Numbered from the stretch's first letter, positions 8,354 through 21,200 are shown. The stretch is 64,000 bases of DNA from Polyporus tsugae (GCA_024305745.1 JAHRBS010000009.1:558001-622000), one strand, 5' to 3'. Notes: a model not told the origin generated them from the sequence alone. Translations and numbers: made by a program.

Positions 8354-11300
8354 ATGCCTACTTATTCCCCGGACAACTCCACCATTCCCCACCCTACCCA
8401 GTTACGTACTATACTTATTAAAAACAACGAGACGACTGATTGTCAGAGCCAACCTACAGGCAACGATCAGCGCGGCGGGTTAGAACCCATGCTTAATTTC
8501 TCGTCCAAAAATAACAAAAAAATCGAAAAAACCCCTAGTGCGCCCATTAACGCCATCCGAGTAATGTCTTATGGTCCGACGTACTTCAAAGTCACACGCG
8601 GTACCGGAAGCAAACAACTAGACATACCGGTCATGATCAAAAACCTAGAAACTCTTCAGGTTTACGACACCAAGGCTCTCTGCGATACCGGTTGTACCGG
8701 TTTGTGTGTCAATAGAAACTTCGTTCAGCGTGCAGGCCTATCACCTAAGCCATTCCCACATCCCATTAACGTATTTAACGCCGATGGATCTCCCAACATA
8801 GGTGGTAGAATCACGCATTACGTTGATGTACAACTACAGATCGGAGACCACGTGGAACAAATCCCGCTTCTAGTCACTGATCTTGGCAAAATGGACATAT
8901 ATCTCGGACACGACTGGATTGAGCATCACAATCCGTCTATACATTGGAAGAACAAAACCATTGAGTTTGACCGATGCCCGAGCACTTGCCATCACATCGT
9001 CAGCGCTGGTGATCGAATCTTCTCCCTACATACCCAATCGTGGCTTGACGCCCGATCAGTCCACATACGTGCGAAATCGTCGGTAGCAATGGAAATCGCA
9101 ATCAAACAGAATGAGGCCAAGGCAGAACAAACGTTCGAGGAAATGATTCCAGAGTACTATCGAGATTTCCGCGACGTCTTCGACGAAGCGATGTTCTCCA
9201 CTCTTCCCGAGCGACGGCCTTATGACCACGCGATTGAATTAACCGTGAACGCTAAACCGTATTGTGGAAAAATATACCCCATGACCCTAGACGAACAACA
9301 AGCGCTAGACGTATTCTTAGAGGAAAATCTATCCACGGGTCGAATTCGCCCATCGAAATCCTCGTGGGGGGCTCCGTTCTTCTTTGTCAAGAAAAAAGAT
9401 GGCAAACTGCGTCCCGTTCAGGACTACAGACAGTTAAACGCCTTGACCAAGAAAAATGTGTACCCCCTTCCTCTAATGCTACAGATCCTAGATCGGCTGA
9501 AAGGCGCCCAGTACTACACCAAGTTAGACATACGTTGGGGATACAATAATATTTGTATAGTCGAAGGCGATGAGGAAAAAGCAGCATTTATCACAAATTG
9601 CGGCTTATACGAACCTCTCGTCATGTTCTTCGGCTTAACGAATTCCCCGGCAACTTTCCAAATGATGATGAACTCGATCTTTCAAGATCTGATTCTTCGT
9701 GGAAAAGTCATTGTGTACTTGGACGACATCATCATCTGTACAGCCGATCTAGAGGAACACAGACGCATAGTATGACAAGTCCTCCAGATCCTTCGAGACA
9801 ATCACCTTACGTGTAAACCCCAGAAGTGCGAGTTCGAAACTCAGGAAACCGAGTACCTAGGTCATATCATCACCCCCGGTGAGATCCGCATGGACCCGGG
9901 CAAGGTCAAAGGTGTCACTGATTGGCCGGTACCCACGTGCAAACGCGATGTACAGAGTTTCCTCGGATTCGCAAACTTCTACAGACAGTTTATCAAGGAC
10001 TTCTCAAAGATCGCTGGACCTCTGAATCATCTCACAGGTCTTAACGAATGGACATGGACTCCAGAGCATCAACTCGCTTTTGAAGGGATCAAGGGCGCAA
10101 TCACACACACCCCCGTGTTAGCCATACCCAATGACACGGATCCCTTAAAAGTCGAATGCGATGCCTCGAACTTTGCGATCGGAGCCGAGCTCTCGCAGTG
10201 TCAGAATGGTCTATGGAAACCTATTGCCTTCCTATCACATTCCTTAACACCCGCACAAAAAGGGTACGAGATCTGGGATCGAGAGATGTTGTCGGTTATC
10301 ACCGCGTTACAAGAATGGCGTCACTTCCTCCAAAACGCGCGAGAATTCGAGGTCTATAATGACCACAAAAACCTCGAATACTTCCGAAAACCACAACGGC
10401 TAAACACGCGACAAGCGCGTTGGGCGACAACTCTCGCAAACTACCATTTCAAGTTACACCATAAACCAGGTTGTACCATGGGCAAAGTAGACGCTCTGTC
10501 TAGATGCGTGGACCATGAAACCGGTCCCATGATCGAAAACTTCACGTTGCTCAAGGAACACTGGTTTGCGGCTTCTCATACGATAGACGGAGCAGACAAT
10601 CTAAAGAAAATGTGTCTGGAACACGCTACTCTTTATGACCATCTTGTCGTCGAGAAACTAGGAAAGGACAATGATTGGGAGTTAGCCGAGGACGGCTTAA
10701 TCTACAGGAGGGGGAGAATGGTCGTTCCAAACCACTCGGGACTTCGCGGACGCATCATCGCTTCACACCACGATTCAATCGCGGCTGGACACCCGGGCGC
10801 AGCCAAAACACAAGATCTGATCATGAGATCTTATTGGTGGCCGTCCATTCGGAAAAACGTTGCCAAGTACATCGCCGGATGCATCACGTGTCAACGCGTC
10901 AAGATTGATCGACAACCACGTGCCGCACCACTTCACCCCAACCCTATTCCCGATCAGAACTGGCAATTCGTCACCATGGACTATATGACCGGACTACCCG
11001 AATGCAACGGACATGATGCCATATTAGTCTTTGTCGATATGAAATCCAAAGACTACATCACTATTCCCTGTTCAAAAACGCTAGACTCGGAAGGACAAGC
11101 AAGACTCTTCATCAAACACGTAGTTGTACCCCACAGCCTGCCCAAACGCATATGGTCGGACCAAGGTCCCACCCTTGTGTCCTCCTTCACCAAAGAAGTC
11201 TACCGACAGATGGGGATCGAAGGCAATCCTAGTACAGCCTATCATCCCCAGACCGACGGCCAGACCAAGCGCATGAATCAAGAGATCCAGACCTATCTAC

Positions 11301-12157
11301 GGATCTTCATCAATCACAAACAGGACGACTGGGTCGAATGGCTACCGCTAGCAGAGTTTGCTTACCGATGTCGTGTACATGCGTCCACAGGAATGTCCCC
11401 TTTCTTCATGACTCACGGTCACAAACCCAACACCGGAGTCGAGACTTTGAAAGACGGCATCAACGAATCCGCCAAGCAATTCGCCGAGCGAATGCAACGC
11501 ATCGGGAAGCAAGCAGCGCAGGCGCTGGAGATAGCACGAGAAGCAATGAAGCGACATTACGACAAGCACTGACAACTGTCACGAGATTACAAGATAGGCG
11601 ATTACGTATACATAGATGCACAGAACTTCCCCACCGACCGACCAAACAAGAAACTCGAAGACAAGCGCTACGGCCCTTTCCGAGTTAAAGAAAAAGTCGG
11701 CGCTAGTGCATATCGCCTAAAACTTCCACCCAAGTGGAAGTTACGTCATCCCGTATTCAACGAAGTACTGTTAACCCCTGCACACGATCCCAAATTCCCA
11801 AATCAAGGAAAAACCAGTCGAGAAGTACCCACTCTTCTGGAACCCGATCGAGAAGTTGAATCGATCTTAGATTCAAAGATCGTGGAAGGATCGGGTCGAT
11901 CTCGCAAAGTTTACTACCTCGTTCAATGGTGTGGACTCACACGAGCTGACCGCGAATGGGTACCTTCGGATACCGATGAACTCCAGACGGACGAGGCCAA
12001 GAAACTCATCACCGCTTTCTACGCCGCGAACAAGTTCGCGCCGCGCATCCACGTTCGCTACCTACTCACCGCTATGGACAAACATGGACAAATAATCACA
12101 TACGACACAGATTCCTATGACTTTTGGACACGTAGATATAATGACTGGAAACGATGA
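8354..12157 (+). pseudogene. pol: Pol polyprotein (PR-RT-RNaseH-IN-chromodomain), two TGA stops
   Basis: One reading frame of 1,268 codons starts at ATG 8354. Counting through the stops, it holds an aspartic protease (LCDTGCTG, Asp about residue 111), reverse transcriptase (YLDD about 455), RNase H (ECDASNFAIGAEL, then DALSR), integrase with an HH-CC zinc domain and a DD35E-type core, and a C-terminal chromodomain (about 11845-12035; YYLVQWCGL, EWVPSD). In-frame TGA codons lie at 9773-9775, between RT and RNase H, and at 11570-11572, after the integrase core. Both look like CGA (Arg) codons changed by C to T. The third integrase catalytic residue is Lys (AAG, 11267-11269; TDGQTKRMNQ) where Glu is normal. 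This copy therefore cannot supply full Pol. Confidence 0.93.
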
Positions 12158-12277
12158 AATCCTAATGAAAGTGATACACAACCGGACTATGTACGACGCT
12201 TTGCTTATGACTAGTTAACCCATTGCATTAACGACTACCCACTATTAACGCCTTACAGCTTCCTGGGACATGAAGCT

Positions 12278-12288
12278 AAAGAAGGGGG
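12278..12288 (+). other. Polypurine tract
   Basis: AAAGAAGGGGG ends three bases before the 3' LTR (12292), the expected place of the plus-strand primer. Confidence 0.75.
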
Positions 12289-12291
12289 TAA

Positions 12292-12485
12292 TGTTACGAT
12301 ACGACTTTTATGATTAGTAATACCACCTGTAACAACCTGTACAACCTGCCCTGAAGCACCTGGTCCGTGCGCAGGCTCCAATACAATATATAAACCCCTC
12401 GAAGCTGCGGTAATTCCCCAGCTTCGAGTTGGTCTTTAGTCCCCCAGTCTTTCGCTTATTGCTAGCGTAAGGTCTGACCTTATCA
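12292..12485 (+). repeat. 3' LTR
   Basis: 194 bp, 98.5% identical to 5300-5493. It is followed by CCCAG (12486-12490). Confidence 0.95.
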
Positions 12486-12490
12486 CCCAG
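12486..12490. repeat. Target-site duplication, right copy; regenerated splice acceptor
   Basis: CCCAG is followed at 12491 by the next FunK1 exon. The AG at 12489-12490 is where the acceptor of the interrupted intron would lie, as judged by paralogues B1, A2 and B2. Confidence 0.85.
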
Positions 12491-13445
12491 CCCACCGTGA
12501 CGCAATGGAGAAACCCAGCCAGGGGAGGCTGCATCGCAACATTACCGACAGGAGTACTCTCATCTGTGCCAAGGTATTCACAGACGACGCGGGGGCGAAG
12601 TCTGTCCAATGGCGGGGAATCCTCGCCAACTGGGAGTTGTCCAAGGCTACGGGTACGGTCACAGCGCGCCAGCCCGAACGAAACGTGAGTCACAGCACCA
12701 GAATTTCATGTTAGTACGTTCACCCACAAGGGTCAATTAGGGGTCGTGGCAATTCATGTCCGTCAATTTGCTCTCCATCACGCCGACGCGCTTTTCAATT
12801 GCCGACGACATCGAGTCTTTGGTTCTGGTCCTCATTTACTACGCTGTCCGATACCTCTCATCCAGCATCCAAGAGAACCGCCATGTTGCGACATTCCTCG
12901 AACAGTGCTTTGACAGCTACACCGTAGGCAACCGCAAGGTCCTTTGTGGAGAACGCAAGACGGACGTCATGAAGGAGTGTGGGGAGCTCGTCCACTACCT
13001 ACCTGGAACCGGCCGGACCAGGGTGTTCTTCAAAAGCCCTCTGGATGGACTCTTGGCCACCGTCCTAGGTTGGTTCCGCCTTCACTACAAGGTCTTGAGT
13101 TGGGAGGCCGATGTTGCGCTACACCCGAGCTTGGCACGGGCCCAGGCGCAATTCCAGACCCCTGCCAAGTCCTCCCACCCGTATATCGGCAATGATGGGC
13201 CTCGTCGTCAAGATGATGGTGGTGTTGAAAAATCAGAGCTCCAGCCGGCCCCCACCTTGGACGAGAAAACGCTCGCGTTGAGAGCGTTGGCGCATTCGTT
13301 CATCATCGACGAATTCTCAGACACTGTGGACTCAGCTCTGTGGTCCGGCACCGATAGGCATCTAGATGGGGACCGAGTTCCTAAAGGATGGTTATCAACA
13401 CTGGATCCTGTACCAGAGTATTGCCTCTCTGATGATTCACCGTGA

Positions 13446-14076
13446 GCAATCGCTGAGTGGTGCATTTTCTACTCGTGACGGTAGGCCCGGGAGATGAACT
13501 GTTGGTATTAGTTGTAGTTATGTTGTCATTCCATCGTTGTCCAAGTTAGCGTCGTATCCTGTGGCTACGAGTATTTACTCAAAGATAGTTTTATGTACGT
13601 ACTCCCCATGTGATTTCCTTACCATGTTCCATGTCATTATGCAGTACAGTGACTGTACGGTTTTTATGACCAGCGCTTGACTCGAGGGCTGCGAGTAATT
13701 GTTGTGATCTTAACGTGTTCAAACTTGCAACCGTCACTTGCTGCGATGTTGTAGCTACGGGTGAGCTGGACCCACTCGTTGGGCGATCGACAAATTTGCG
13801 CGTTCCACCTAAGAGTACCAGAGGTGACTGATCATCTGCCAGCGGGTATAGCACTGAGCAGCGGGTTCGGAAATCGGCGTCTACACCCAGCGTGCACTCC
13901 CCGAAACGGCAACTGCCATTAAGCGCTTGCGGATGTTCAAGCTTGAACTCCAACCACCATTGTCTCCTCGTCGTCGCTCTCCGCTAAGAGGACAGACTGC
14001 GCCTCAAGCCTGCACCTATCTCTGCTCATATCATCTCAACTCGTCTATTCTTCACTGTTTACTCAGTCTCTTCACC
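13446..14076. other. Intergenic between kinases A1 and B1
   Basis: No supported coding sequence. A minus-strand open stretch at 13591-13953 has no recognisable motif. The end is pyrimidine-rich, probably the B1 leader. Confidence 0.5.
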
Positions 14077-16672
14077 ATGACGAACGGCGTAATCCATCTG
14101 GAGTTCGACGGTTTCTGCCACCGATTCCTTGATTGCCCCAGCCGCACCTCTCGCGCAAAACGCTTGCAATCAGGCTCTTTCAAGGCTCTTAAGAATGCGG
14201 ACGACATGCCCCCTAACGAACTGTCCGATGTTTTCGTAAGTCAAAGTGGTGTTCGCACATCTGTCCTTTGGCTGATCACTGTAACAGATCAATGCCGTGA
14301 ATACCCACAAGCTGATCCCTGGCACCACGATATCGTGTTATAAACGCGAGGTCTCTGCCAGCGAAGATGCGAGGCACAAAATCGACGTCGCAATTTTCCA
14401 GCGCGGAAGCCGGCGCGAGCATGAACCCTTCTCTTGGAACGACCAGGCCATTCCCGTGGTGCTTGTACAACCCGCCACCGGTGCAGATCCTTTCGACGTT
14501 GCGGAATCCGACTGTCCTGATGATGAAGTGAAGGACGTTCAAGCACTGTCATTCAAACGAATCTCCACCACCGTGGAGCTCCTCTTCGCCGCTCAGCATC
14601 GCGTCGCAGTCTTCATGCTCTTCGTTATTGGCCGGAAGTTCCGTTTCACTCGCTGGGACCGCGCTGGGGTCATCGTCACACCTGCCATAGACTACTTCGA
14701 GAACCCCGCCGCTCTCTGCGACGTGTTGTGGCGCATCTCCCGACTTGATGCCGCCGCGCTTGGGTTCGACCTCAGCGCCACTCTTGTCCTCCCAGATACC
14801 CCAGACTTCTTGCAGATGGACTCTACGGCTCGAAAACACTCTGACGACGTAGATCACACCGAGCGCGACTTGGAGGGTGGCGAGATTGATGGTCCCTTCG
14901 CATTCGAGTACGCGCGGTCATTATTCCGTGCTTCCCTCGCTGTCTACTGGCCGCGTTATCGATTGGAGGTTTCTTCGGAGGCTCCGACGCGCTACTATCT
15001 GGTCGGCAAGCCTACGTTTATCGCAGACGGTGTGGCGGGTCGTGGAACGCGTGGTTACGTCGCCCTGGACTGTGAGACTGGTCACTTTGTGTGGCTCAAG
15101 GACGTCTGGCGGATGTCATACATGACCGCGGAGAGGGAGGGTGACGTCCTTCAACGTCTCAACGCGGCGGGTGTTGACGGGGTTCCGACCCTAGTCTGCC
15201 ACGGCGACGTCCTTGAACAGGTGACAGTCACGAGTGGCTGGTCGTGTACGCCTTCTACGTCCGCTTCCCCACGCAACTCTCAATCCTCATCTCCCGAACA
15301 CTCGACTTTGCCCAAAGATCAGAATATTTCCGATCTGACCGTGCGCGGACCCCTTCGGCAACACACCCACTACCGCATCGCAGTAGAAGAGGTTTGCCTA
15401 CCATTGGATAGTCTCGCGAACGGCAAGCAGTTGGTGTCCCTAGTGTTGGACGCTTTACGCAGTAAGCTTTCAGACACACAACTCTCGGTCGCGATGCTCA
15501 CGATATACCCCATAGCTCACTATCAAGCCGCCACTAACCCACGGACGCATTTGCTTCATTGCGACGTCAGCGGCGGGAACATTATGATCTATCCCAAGAT
15601 CAAATGCAACGGAGCTGACGGGGGTGCTTCCTTGGTGTGGACGGGCATCCTCAGCGACTGGGAGCTGTCGAGGTCGGTGGACGCCAAGCAAGCCCCCTCC
15701 AGCGCAACACAGGCTCACCGCTTGGTACGTTCGTCGCGTTTTTAAGTGGTTACACCACCGCTCACCGTTTATCAGGGGACATACCAGTTCATGTCCGTCA
15801 ATCTCCTCCAGGAACCTTCCCGGCCCGTTCAGATTTCGGACGAACTCGAATCGTTCTTCCACGTGCTCGTCTACTACGCTATGTGTCACCTCCGGTCGAC
15901 TTGCGATCGCCCCTCGTCGTGCATCGTGGACTACTTCCATCGCTATGCCGGCCCCCAGCGATTGGGCGCATGCGGACTGAAGTCCACCGCCATCGAAACC
16001 CGTGGCCGCCTGGAAACACTATCTCCACCTGGTCCCCTTTTATTCTTCAGCCCTCTTGACGACCTCCTCTTCACCGCTCTCCAGAGTTTCAAAGCGCATT
16101 ATCAGGTCATGGACCACGACCGTCAGCAAGCCTGCGTCCCGCCTGCTCCATCCCCTCCCATGGCTGCCATGGACCCAGCCCGGAAACGTCTTCGATGCAG
16201 AAATTATCACGTCGATGAGGAGGTCCGGGCGCAGCTTCGCGCCGAGCGCGCCATGCGGAATCCGGTCGGGCACGGACCAACAGCAGAAGAACGGGATCTG
16301 GCGGCCAAGCTCGTCGACCACACGTTCATGCTCGCCCATCTGGAGAAATTCCTTCAAGATCCACGCTGGGCCGACGACGATCGTATCCCTCTACCTCCAC
16401 CTCTACCTCCACCGACGTCGTCATCTCGCGGAGACTCGCAGCCGAACGCGAGCGCGAAGTCGAACCCGGACCTCAAGGCCGCCGAGGTGGGTAAACGCCC
16501 TCGTCCTGCGGAATCGTTGAGCGACGGGGACCGCGCTGCCAAGCGCCAGCGGACGTCGAAGTCCAAGCCTATCCGTAAGGCACCCGCCCCTGCCTGGTCT
16601 CCTACACACACAATGCGCACACGCAGCCAGACGCGGAGAGAGAGAGCTGCCCGAGGTGCTCAGGCGAGATGA
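14077..16672 (+). CDS. FunK1 fungal-type protein kinase B1
   Basis: Exons 14077-14235, 14288-15461, 15516-15724 and 15776-16672 join in frame to about 812 residues, with introns of 51-54 nt. FunK1 kinases are a fungal group thought to phosphorylate proteins; substrates are unknown. The N-terminal helical region is followed by the N-lobe (RFTRWDRAGVIVTPAIDYF), VWLKDVWRMSY and PTLVCHGDV, then HYRIAVEEVCLPL. The catalytic loop is LHCDVSGGN, so the usual HRD Arg is Cys, while Asp and Asn are kept. The metal-binding site is DWELS. The C-terminal tail is rich in Lys/Arg (AAKRQRTSKSKP) and looks like a nuclear localisation signal. It shares the HCD motif, tail and N-terminus with B2. Complete and apparently functional. 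Confidence 0.87.
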
Positions 16673-18261
16673 CCGATGCACTCGCACACCCGGTAGAGCG
16701 ACGATGCAACACGCCATGCGCCCTGTGCAGCTTCCTCTACCTCGCTTGACCTCTCGCGACGAGTGTGACGCTCAGGCTGTGGCGATGCTCGCGTACCGCC
16801 TGTGATCGCCTCCGAGTGTCCCGGAGAAACCCACGTACATACTTGGACATTCCCTGCGATCACGGCCCCGGTCGGCGTTCACTTGCTGCCTAAAGCTATA
16901 CATCGGCAGTCCAAGGCGCAAGGTGTTCGTCCGTCCGTCCCCGTCCTTATTTGGACGAGCGTCGGCTTGTGCCCTTGCCGGCTGCATGTCGGTACATGCG
17001 ATTCATCCGGCGCCTTCCCTTGGGCAAACCTTGGCTCCGCCCATGGTTGCGTTTGGACCTCTATCGCTGCCACCCCTTTAGTAATACTGACAGCAATAAT
17101 TGTGCTACCTTCCAGGAGCACCTTAATCTCTCCCCTAATTTTAGTGTTATAGCTCGGGTGTAGTGTTCTTTTTTCCTCGTTCCCTCTGGCCTACGTGGGC
17201 ATGAACTTTGTTTGGACTCAACGCGAAGCTTGGCTCGTGTACTTACATTTTGCTGTAGACCCGGATATATCTTAGAGTTATTCATCTTGCGCTCTGTCTG
17301 CCGATCAGTGGTTGGACGCGGTGTGATTTCATTCCCGCTCCTCCTGGTTGCGTCACAGAGGCTGGTACAATCCTTATCTCGATCGGGCGCTTACAATGGC
17401 ACGACACGTAGCAAGCACCGTCGATCGCAGGAGGCTATGCTTTGCATTGCTACGACCTTTGGCTCTCATATCCACCTGAAAACTGCACATTGCATTCACC
17501 CTACCCACATGTGATGCTCAGCTGTCGTCCTACGATCCCAAGGTTGAGGTCACTCATGCTTGTGGTGTCCGATTCCACTGTCGACCGCGGCGTGCCATCT
17601 TGAGGGATGCGGTCTATTGCTGTGGCATGCATGCGTGTAGAACTATAGAAGGAGCTCAGGTAGGCCTTTCACGACGGTCATAGAATGACTACTGTGGACT
17701 TACTTCATTCCCTCTCAAATCCAGACAAAGAGGCTGATTCAAGTTGATACGAGTGGCTCGCCGCCGTACGGAGTGAATGTCTCTTCGACTTTTATATGCC
17801 TGAACATTGTCTTCATTGAGCTTCTTAATTGTGCTCATGAAAGACCACAAGTGTTTCTATACCAGTCTGGGTCCATATCCTGTGTACGTCTAACAGTTTT
17901 GCGTGGCCTGGCCTCATAAATCTGTCCGAATGCATGTTCTGTGCCGTCCAGATGATACCCTATTATATGTGAGTACTTCCGTCTCCTTTATTCCTTGACA
18001 CACCAGGTGGGCTAATGAACTTGGCCCACGCGTAGCCGGCTTCATGTTTTCGCGGAAAGCTGCGTTGACCGCGGCCACCACTTGCGGTGCGTGTATTGTT
18101 CCGTCCCAGTTTCTATTGTTCTCTTCCACAGTGCTTTCCCGAAACCCGTGCGTGATAGATTCAACTACACGGTCACGTTGCCTGTTTCAGACCGCGGTCG
18201 GGTGCAACTTGAAGTCAATTGCGGTGGTTGCTCGTGCGTTCCTCCCCCTCACTCAGACTCC
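16673..18261. other. Intergenic between kinases B1 and A2
   Basis: About 1.6 kb with only short unsupported ORFs. No repeat, LTR remnant or RNA gene recognised. The end is probably promoter and leader of A2. Confidence 0.45.
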
Positions 18262-21200
18262 ATGGCTAGCGACGGACCCGAAGAGTCTCCCCGTGTGTCG
18301 CGGAAGCTACCCAGCCTCCTCAATTCTGTGGGCAAGGTCACGCTTCCCCAGTATCGTGCCCAGTCTATACTGGACATCGCCGGCCGCGTCGTGCAGGCAG
18401 AGTCCGTCGACGAGTTTCTCGACGAACTGCTTCCCTACCCCTCATCTCGCAAACGCGCACTCAGGATACCCAAACAGCCCCATGCAAGCGCTTCGAACAA
18501 CCCTTTTCGCTCCCTCGAGAAGGCTGGCAACATGTCGGAAGACAAGGTGGTTAGGCTATTTGTGAGTACTCCGGCTGTCGGTCCTTCGTGTCCTAGATCT
18601 CACAATCATTACTACTGTAACACTAGGCTGCTGCTGTCAAGAAACACAACCTTACGCCAGGGATGGGCTTGGGTCGCTGCCAGCACAAGCCGGACAAACG
18701 CAAGAGGGCGCGCAAAGGACAGGGAGGGGAGGATGTTCCGAAGGTGGACATGATGCGCCAGAAGGTCGACGCAGCGTTCTTCCGGGAGCAACATGTCCCG
18801 AAGGACGGTCGTCCTCATTGGTCTGGCCAGACTGTCCCTGTCGAGTTCAAGGGTGGCAAGCGGGGTGTCGCCTTGGACGCCTTCGAGAACCAAGATGACC
18901 ACACCGCCGAAGAGCAAGGCGACCTGGACGACATCGAAGAGCAAGACGAGGACGACTTTGCCGAAGCAGAGGAGGTAGAGGGGTTGTTGGATGTCGAAGA
19001 ACTGGATGAAGCCCGGGGTTCAGATGGCGGTGACGGTGACGACGATGAAAGCGACGAGGACGAGGACGAGTACGACGATGAAGAGTCCCCGAAGCTGGCC
19101 ACTCCACCACTCGAACCCCGCGCTACTACTCGCAAGGAAGTGCGTGGGCAGATCACCACTTACTCCGAACTTCTGCAACTGATCCAACACCGAGTCGCCG
19201 TCTTCATGCTCCTCATTCTGGGTCGACGCTTCCGCCTCCTCCGCTGGGATCGAGCGGGGGTCATCGTGACAAAGTCCATTGACTACTTCAAGAACCCCCA
19301 CCCGCTGTGCGACTTCCTGTGGCGCATCTCCCACCTGTCAGACGCAGCCCTTGGGTTTGACCCTAGTGCCATCCGCCTCTCTGGTTCGGATCCCGAGTGG
19401 GCCGATATGACCCAGCGCGCCATTGCACTCAAGTCCGATCTCGACAGCACACCTCGCGTCCTCGCACTCGACAAAATTCCGCTCCCCGGCCTCGGCATGG
19501 AACGACCGTACTTCGTCTTCGACTACGTGCGGAAGATGTTCGCAGAGTCTATCGCGGACTCGCGGTGGCTACGGTTCAAGTTGCGTGTATCCGACGGCCG
19601 AGAGAAGGCTCGCGACTTTCTCGTCGGCAAACCTGTCTTCTCCGCAAACGGGGCTGTCGGCCGTGCCACTCGTGGTTACATCGCGGTCGACTGCCAGACT
19701 GGTCGCTTCGTGTGGTTGAAGGATTCGTGGCGGGCCGCGTATGAGGGCGTCGAGCAGGAGGGTCTCATCCTCCAGCGTCTCAATGCCGAACCACGGATCA
19801 AGGATGTCCCGACACTGGTATGCCACGGGGACGTCTTCGGACAAAGGACACTCACGGCTGATTGGTGGGAAAGACAGAACCCTCTGTCGCCGTCTTCCGA
19901 TGCTGCTGGGAGTGATATACAAGGGAAGAAGGCGGACACTGTCGCTCCTGTTCCTCTTGAGCCCGCACAGGCTGCCACCGCTGGACCTCGTGGAGTCAAA
20001 CGTGAGAGAGGCGATGATCCTCAAGAGCCATTCGCCAGCCCTGTCGATGACGTCTCCGAGTTCCGAAAGGACTCGCTCATTCGCCATCACAAGCATTACC
20101 GACTGGTGGTGGAGGAGGTCGGCATGCCGCTCAAGAAGTTCCTCACCTTGCATCAGCTTGTCCAGATTCTATTGGACTGTCTTTGCAGTGGGTATCACTG
20201 GGCGGTCTTATCACATCCGAGTCGTCGTTGACATTTGGTTTTCTAGCCCACAAACTCGCCGCGACGTGTGACAATCTTCAAATCCTTCATCGTGACATTA
20301 GCGATGCGAATGTGATCATCCTTCCGAAGCTGGTTGCCACGGCGGACGGCCAGTCTGTGCTCAATTGGACGGGGATACTCACCGATTGGGAGAACTCAAA
20401 ACCCATGGACATGCAGCCCCAGGCAAGACCACGCCAACCAGAGCACACGGTATGATGGACCGCTACCGTGAATCTGTTGGTAGATGCTGATATTTGATTG
20501 GAATTGACAGGGAAATTGGCAGTTCACGTCCGTCAACCTCCTGAACCACCCGAAGGGAGTAAAGATCCCTGACGAGCTGGAGTCGATCTTCCTCATCCTG
20601 ATCTATTACTGCATCCGTTACTCGATGTCCAGCATTCCTTCCCGAGAGGCCGTCGCGGGTCTTCTCGACGAGTGCTTTGACTGCTTCACGCTGCAGGATG
20701 GCAAACTGATGTGCGGAGAGCGGAAGGACGCGCTCATGCGGGAGGGCAAGTTTTCATACTATCTGCCGCAATTCGGGCTTCAGCGCATCACTTTCAACGG
20801 GTCGCCGCTGGATCACCTTATTTCAGAGTCGCTCAAGCGATTTTCTGCCAAGTACAAGGTCACAACGTACGATACTTGGGTTGCTCAAAACCCCGAGGAA
20901 GTGGAGACTGTTCCTTCGCTCCCGATCGTCCGCAACGGCGTTCAGCTAGTCTACGTCGTTGACAAGCATGCCATGTTGGATGACGATCCTCAAGCAGCTG
21001 GTTTTGAGGCAGCACTAGGTCCTCCACCGGAGGCGTCCGCGTCGACACATCAGAGACAAACCAAACCGCCGGAACCAACCCCGGAGGAAAGGGCTTTGGC
21101 GGCGAATGTGTGGGGCCATAATTGGATGGGCTGGATGTTTAGGAGAAGTTTGAAGACGGCTGGATGGGAGAAAGTCGTCAGGGTCAAGAGAGACCGAGTC

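Larger units (their letters stand above)
5300..12485 (+). mobile_element. Ty3/gypsy chromovirus LTR retrotransposon, complete but disabled
   Basis: A 7,186 bp element with 194 bp LTRs (TG..CA ends), a 5 bp CCCAG target duplication, a primer-binding region right after the 5' LTR, a polypurine tract before the 3' LTR, a gag ORF and a pol frame. Pol order is protease, reverse transcriptase, RNase H, integrase and chromodomain, which is the Ty3/gypsy chromovirus order. It lies in the sense direction inside an intron of kinase A1. The LTRs differ at 3 of 194 sites (98.5% identical), so insertion was recent. Pol nevertheless has two in-frame TGA codons and a changed integrase catalytic residue, so this copy is not autonomous. 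Confidence 0.95.
3663..13445 (+). pseudogene. FunK1 fungal-type kinase A1, nonsense-mutated and split by an LTR element
   Basis: Exons 3663-3950, 4010-5246, 12491-12684 and 12741-13445 follow the same four-exon plan as the other three FunK1 genes here. FunK1 is a kinase-like family expanded in mushroom-forming fungi. Recognisable parts are the N-lobe pattern with RLLRWDRAGV (near 4370), VWLKDSWRASY (near 4830), PTLVCHGDV (near 4927) and the C-terminal part after the insertion. An in-frame TAA at 4172-4174 truncates the N-terminus; the next ATG in frame is at 4294. Both catalytic aspartates are Asn: HRNIT instead of HRDIS, and ANWELSK where relatives have DWE. The intron after 5246 contains a complete retrotransposon whose target duplication restored the splice acceptor, so the insertion alone need not break the message. 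Closest relative in the window is A2. This is a pseudogene or at best a catalytically dead fragment. Confidence 0.8.
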
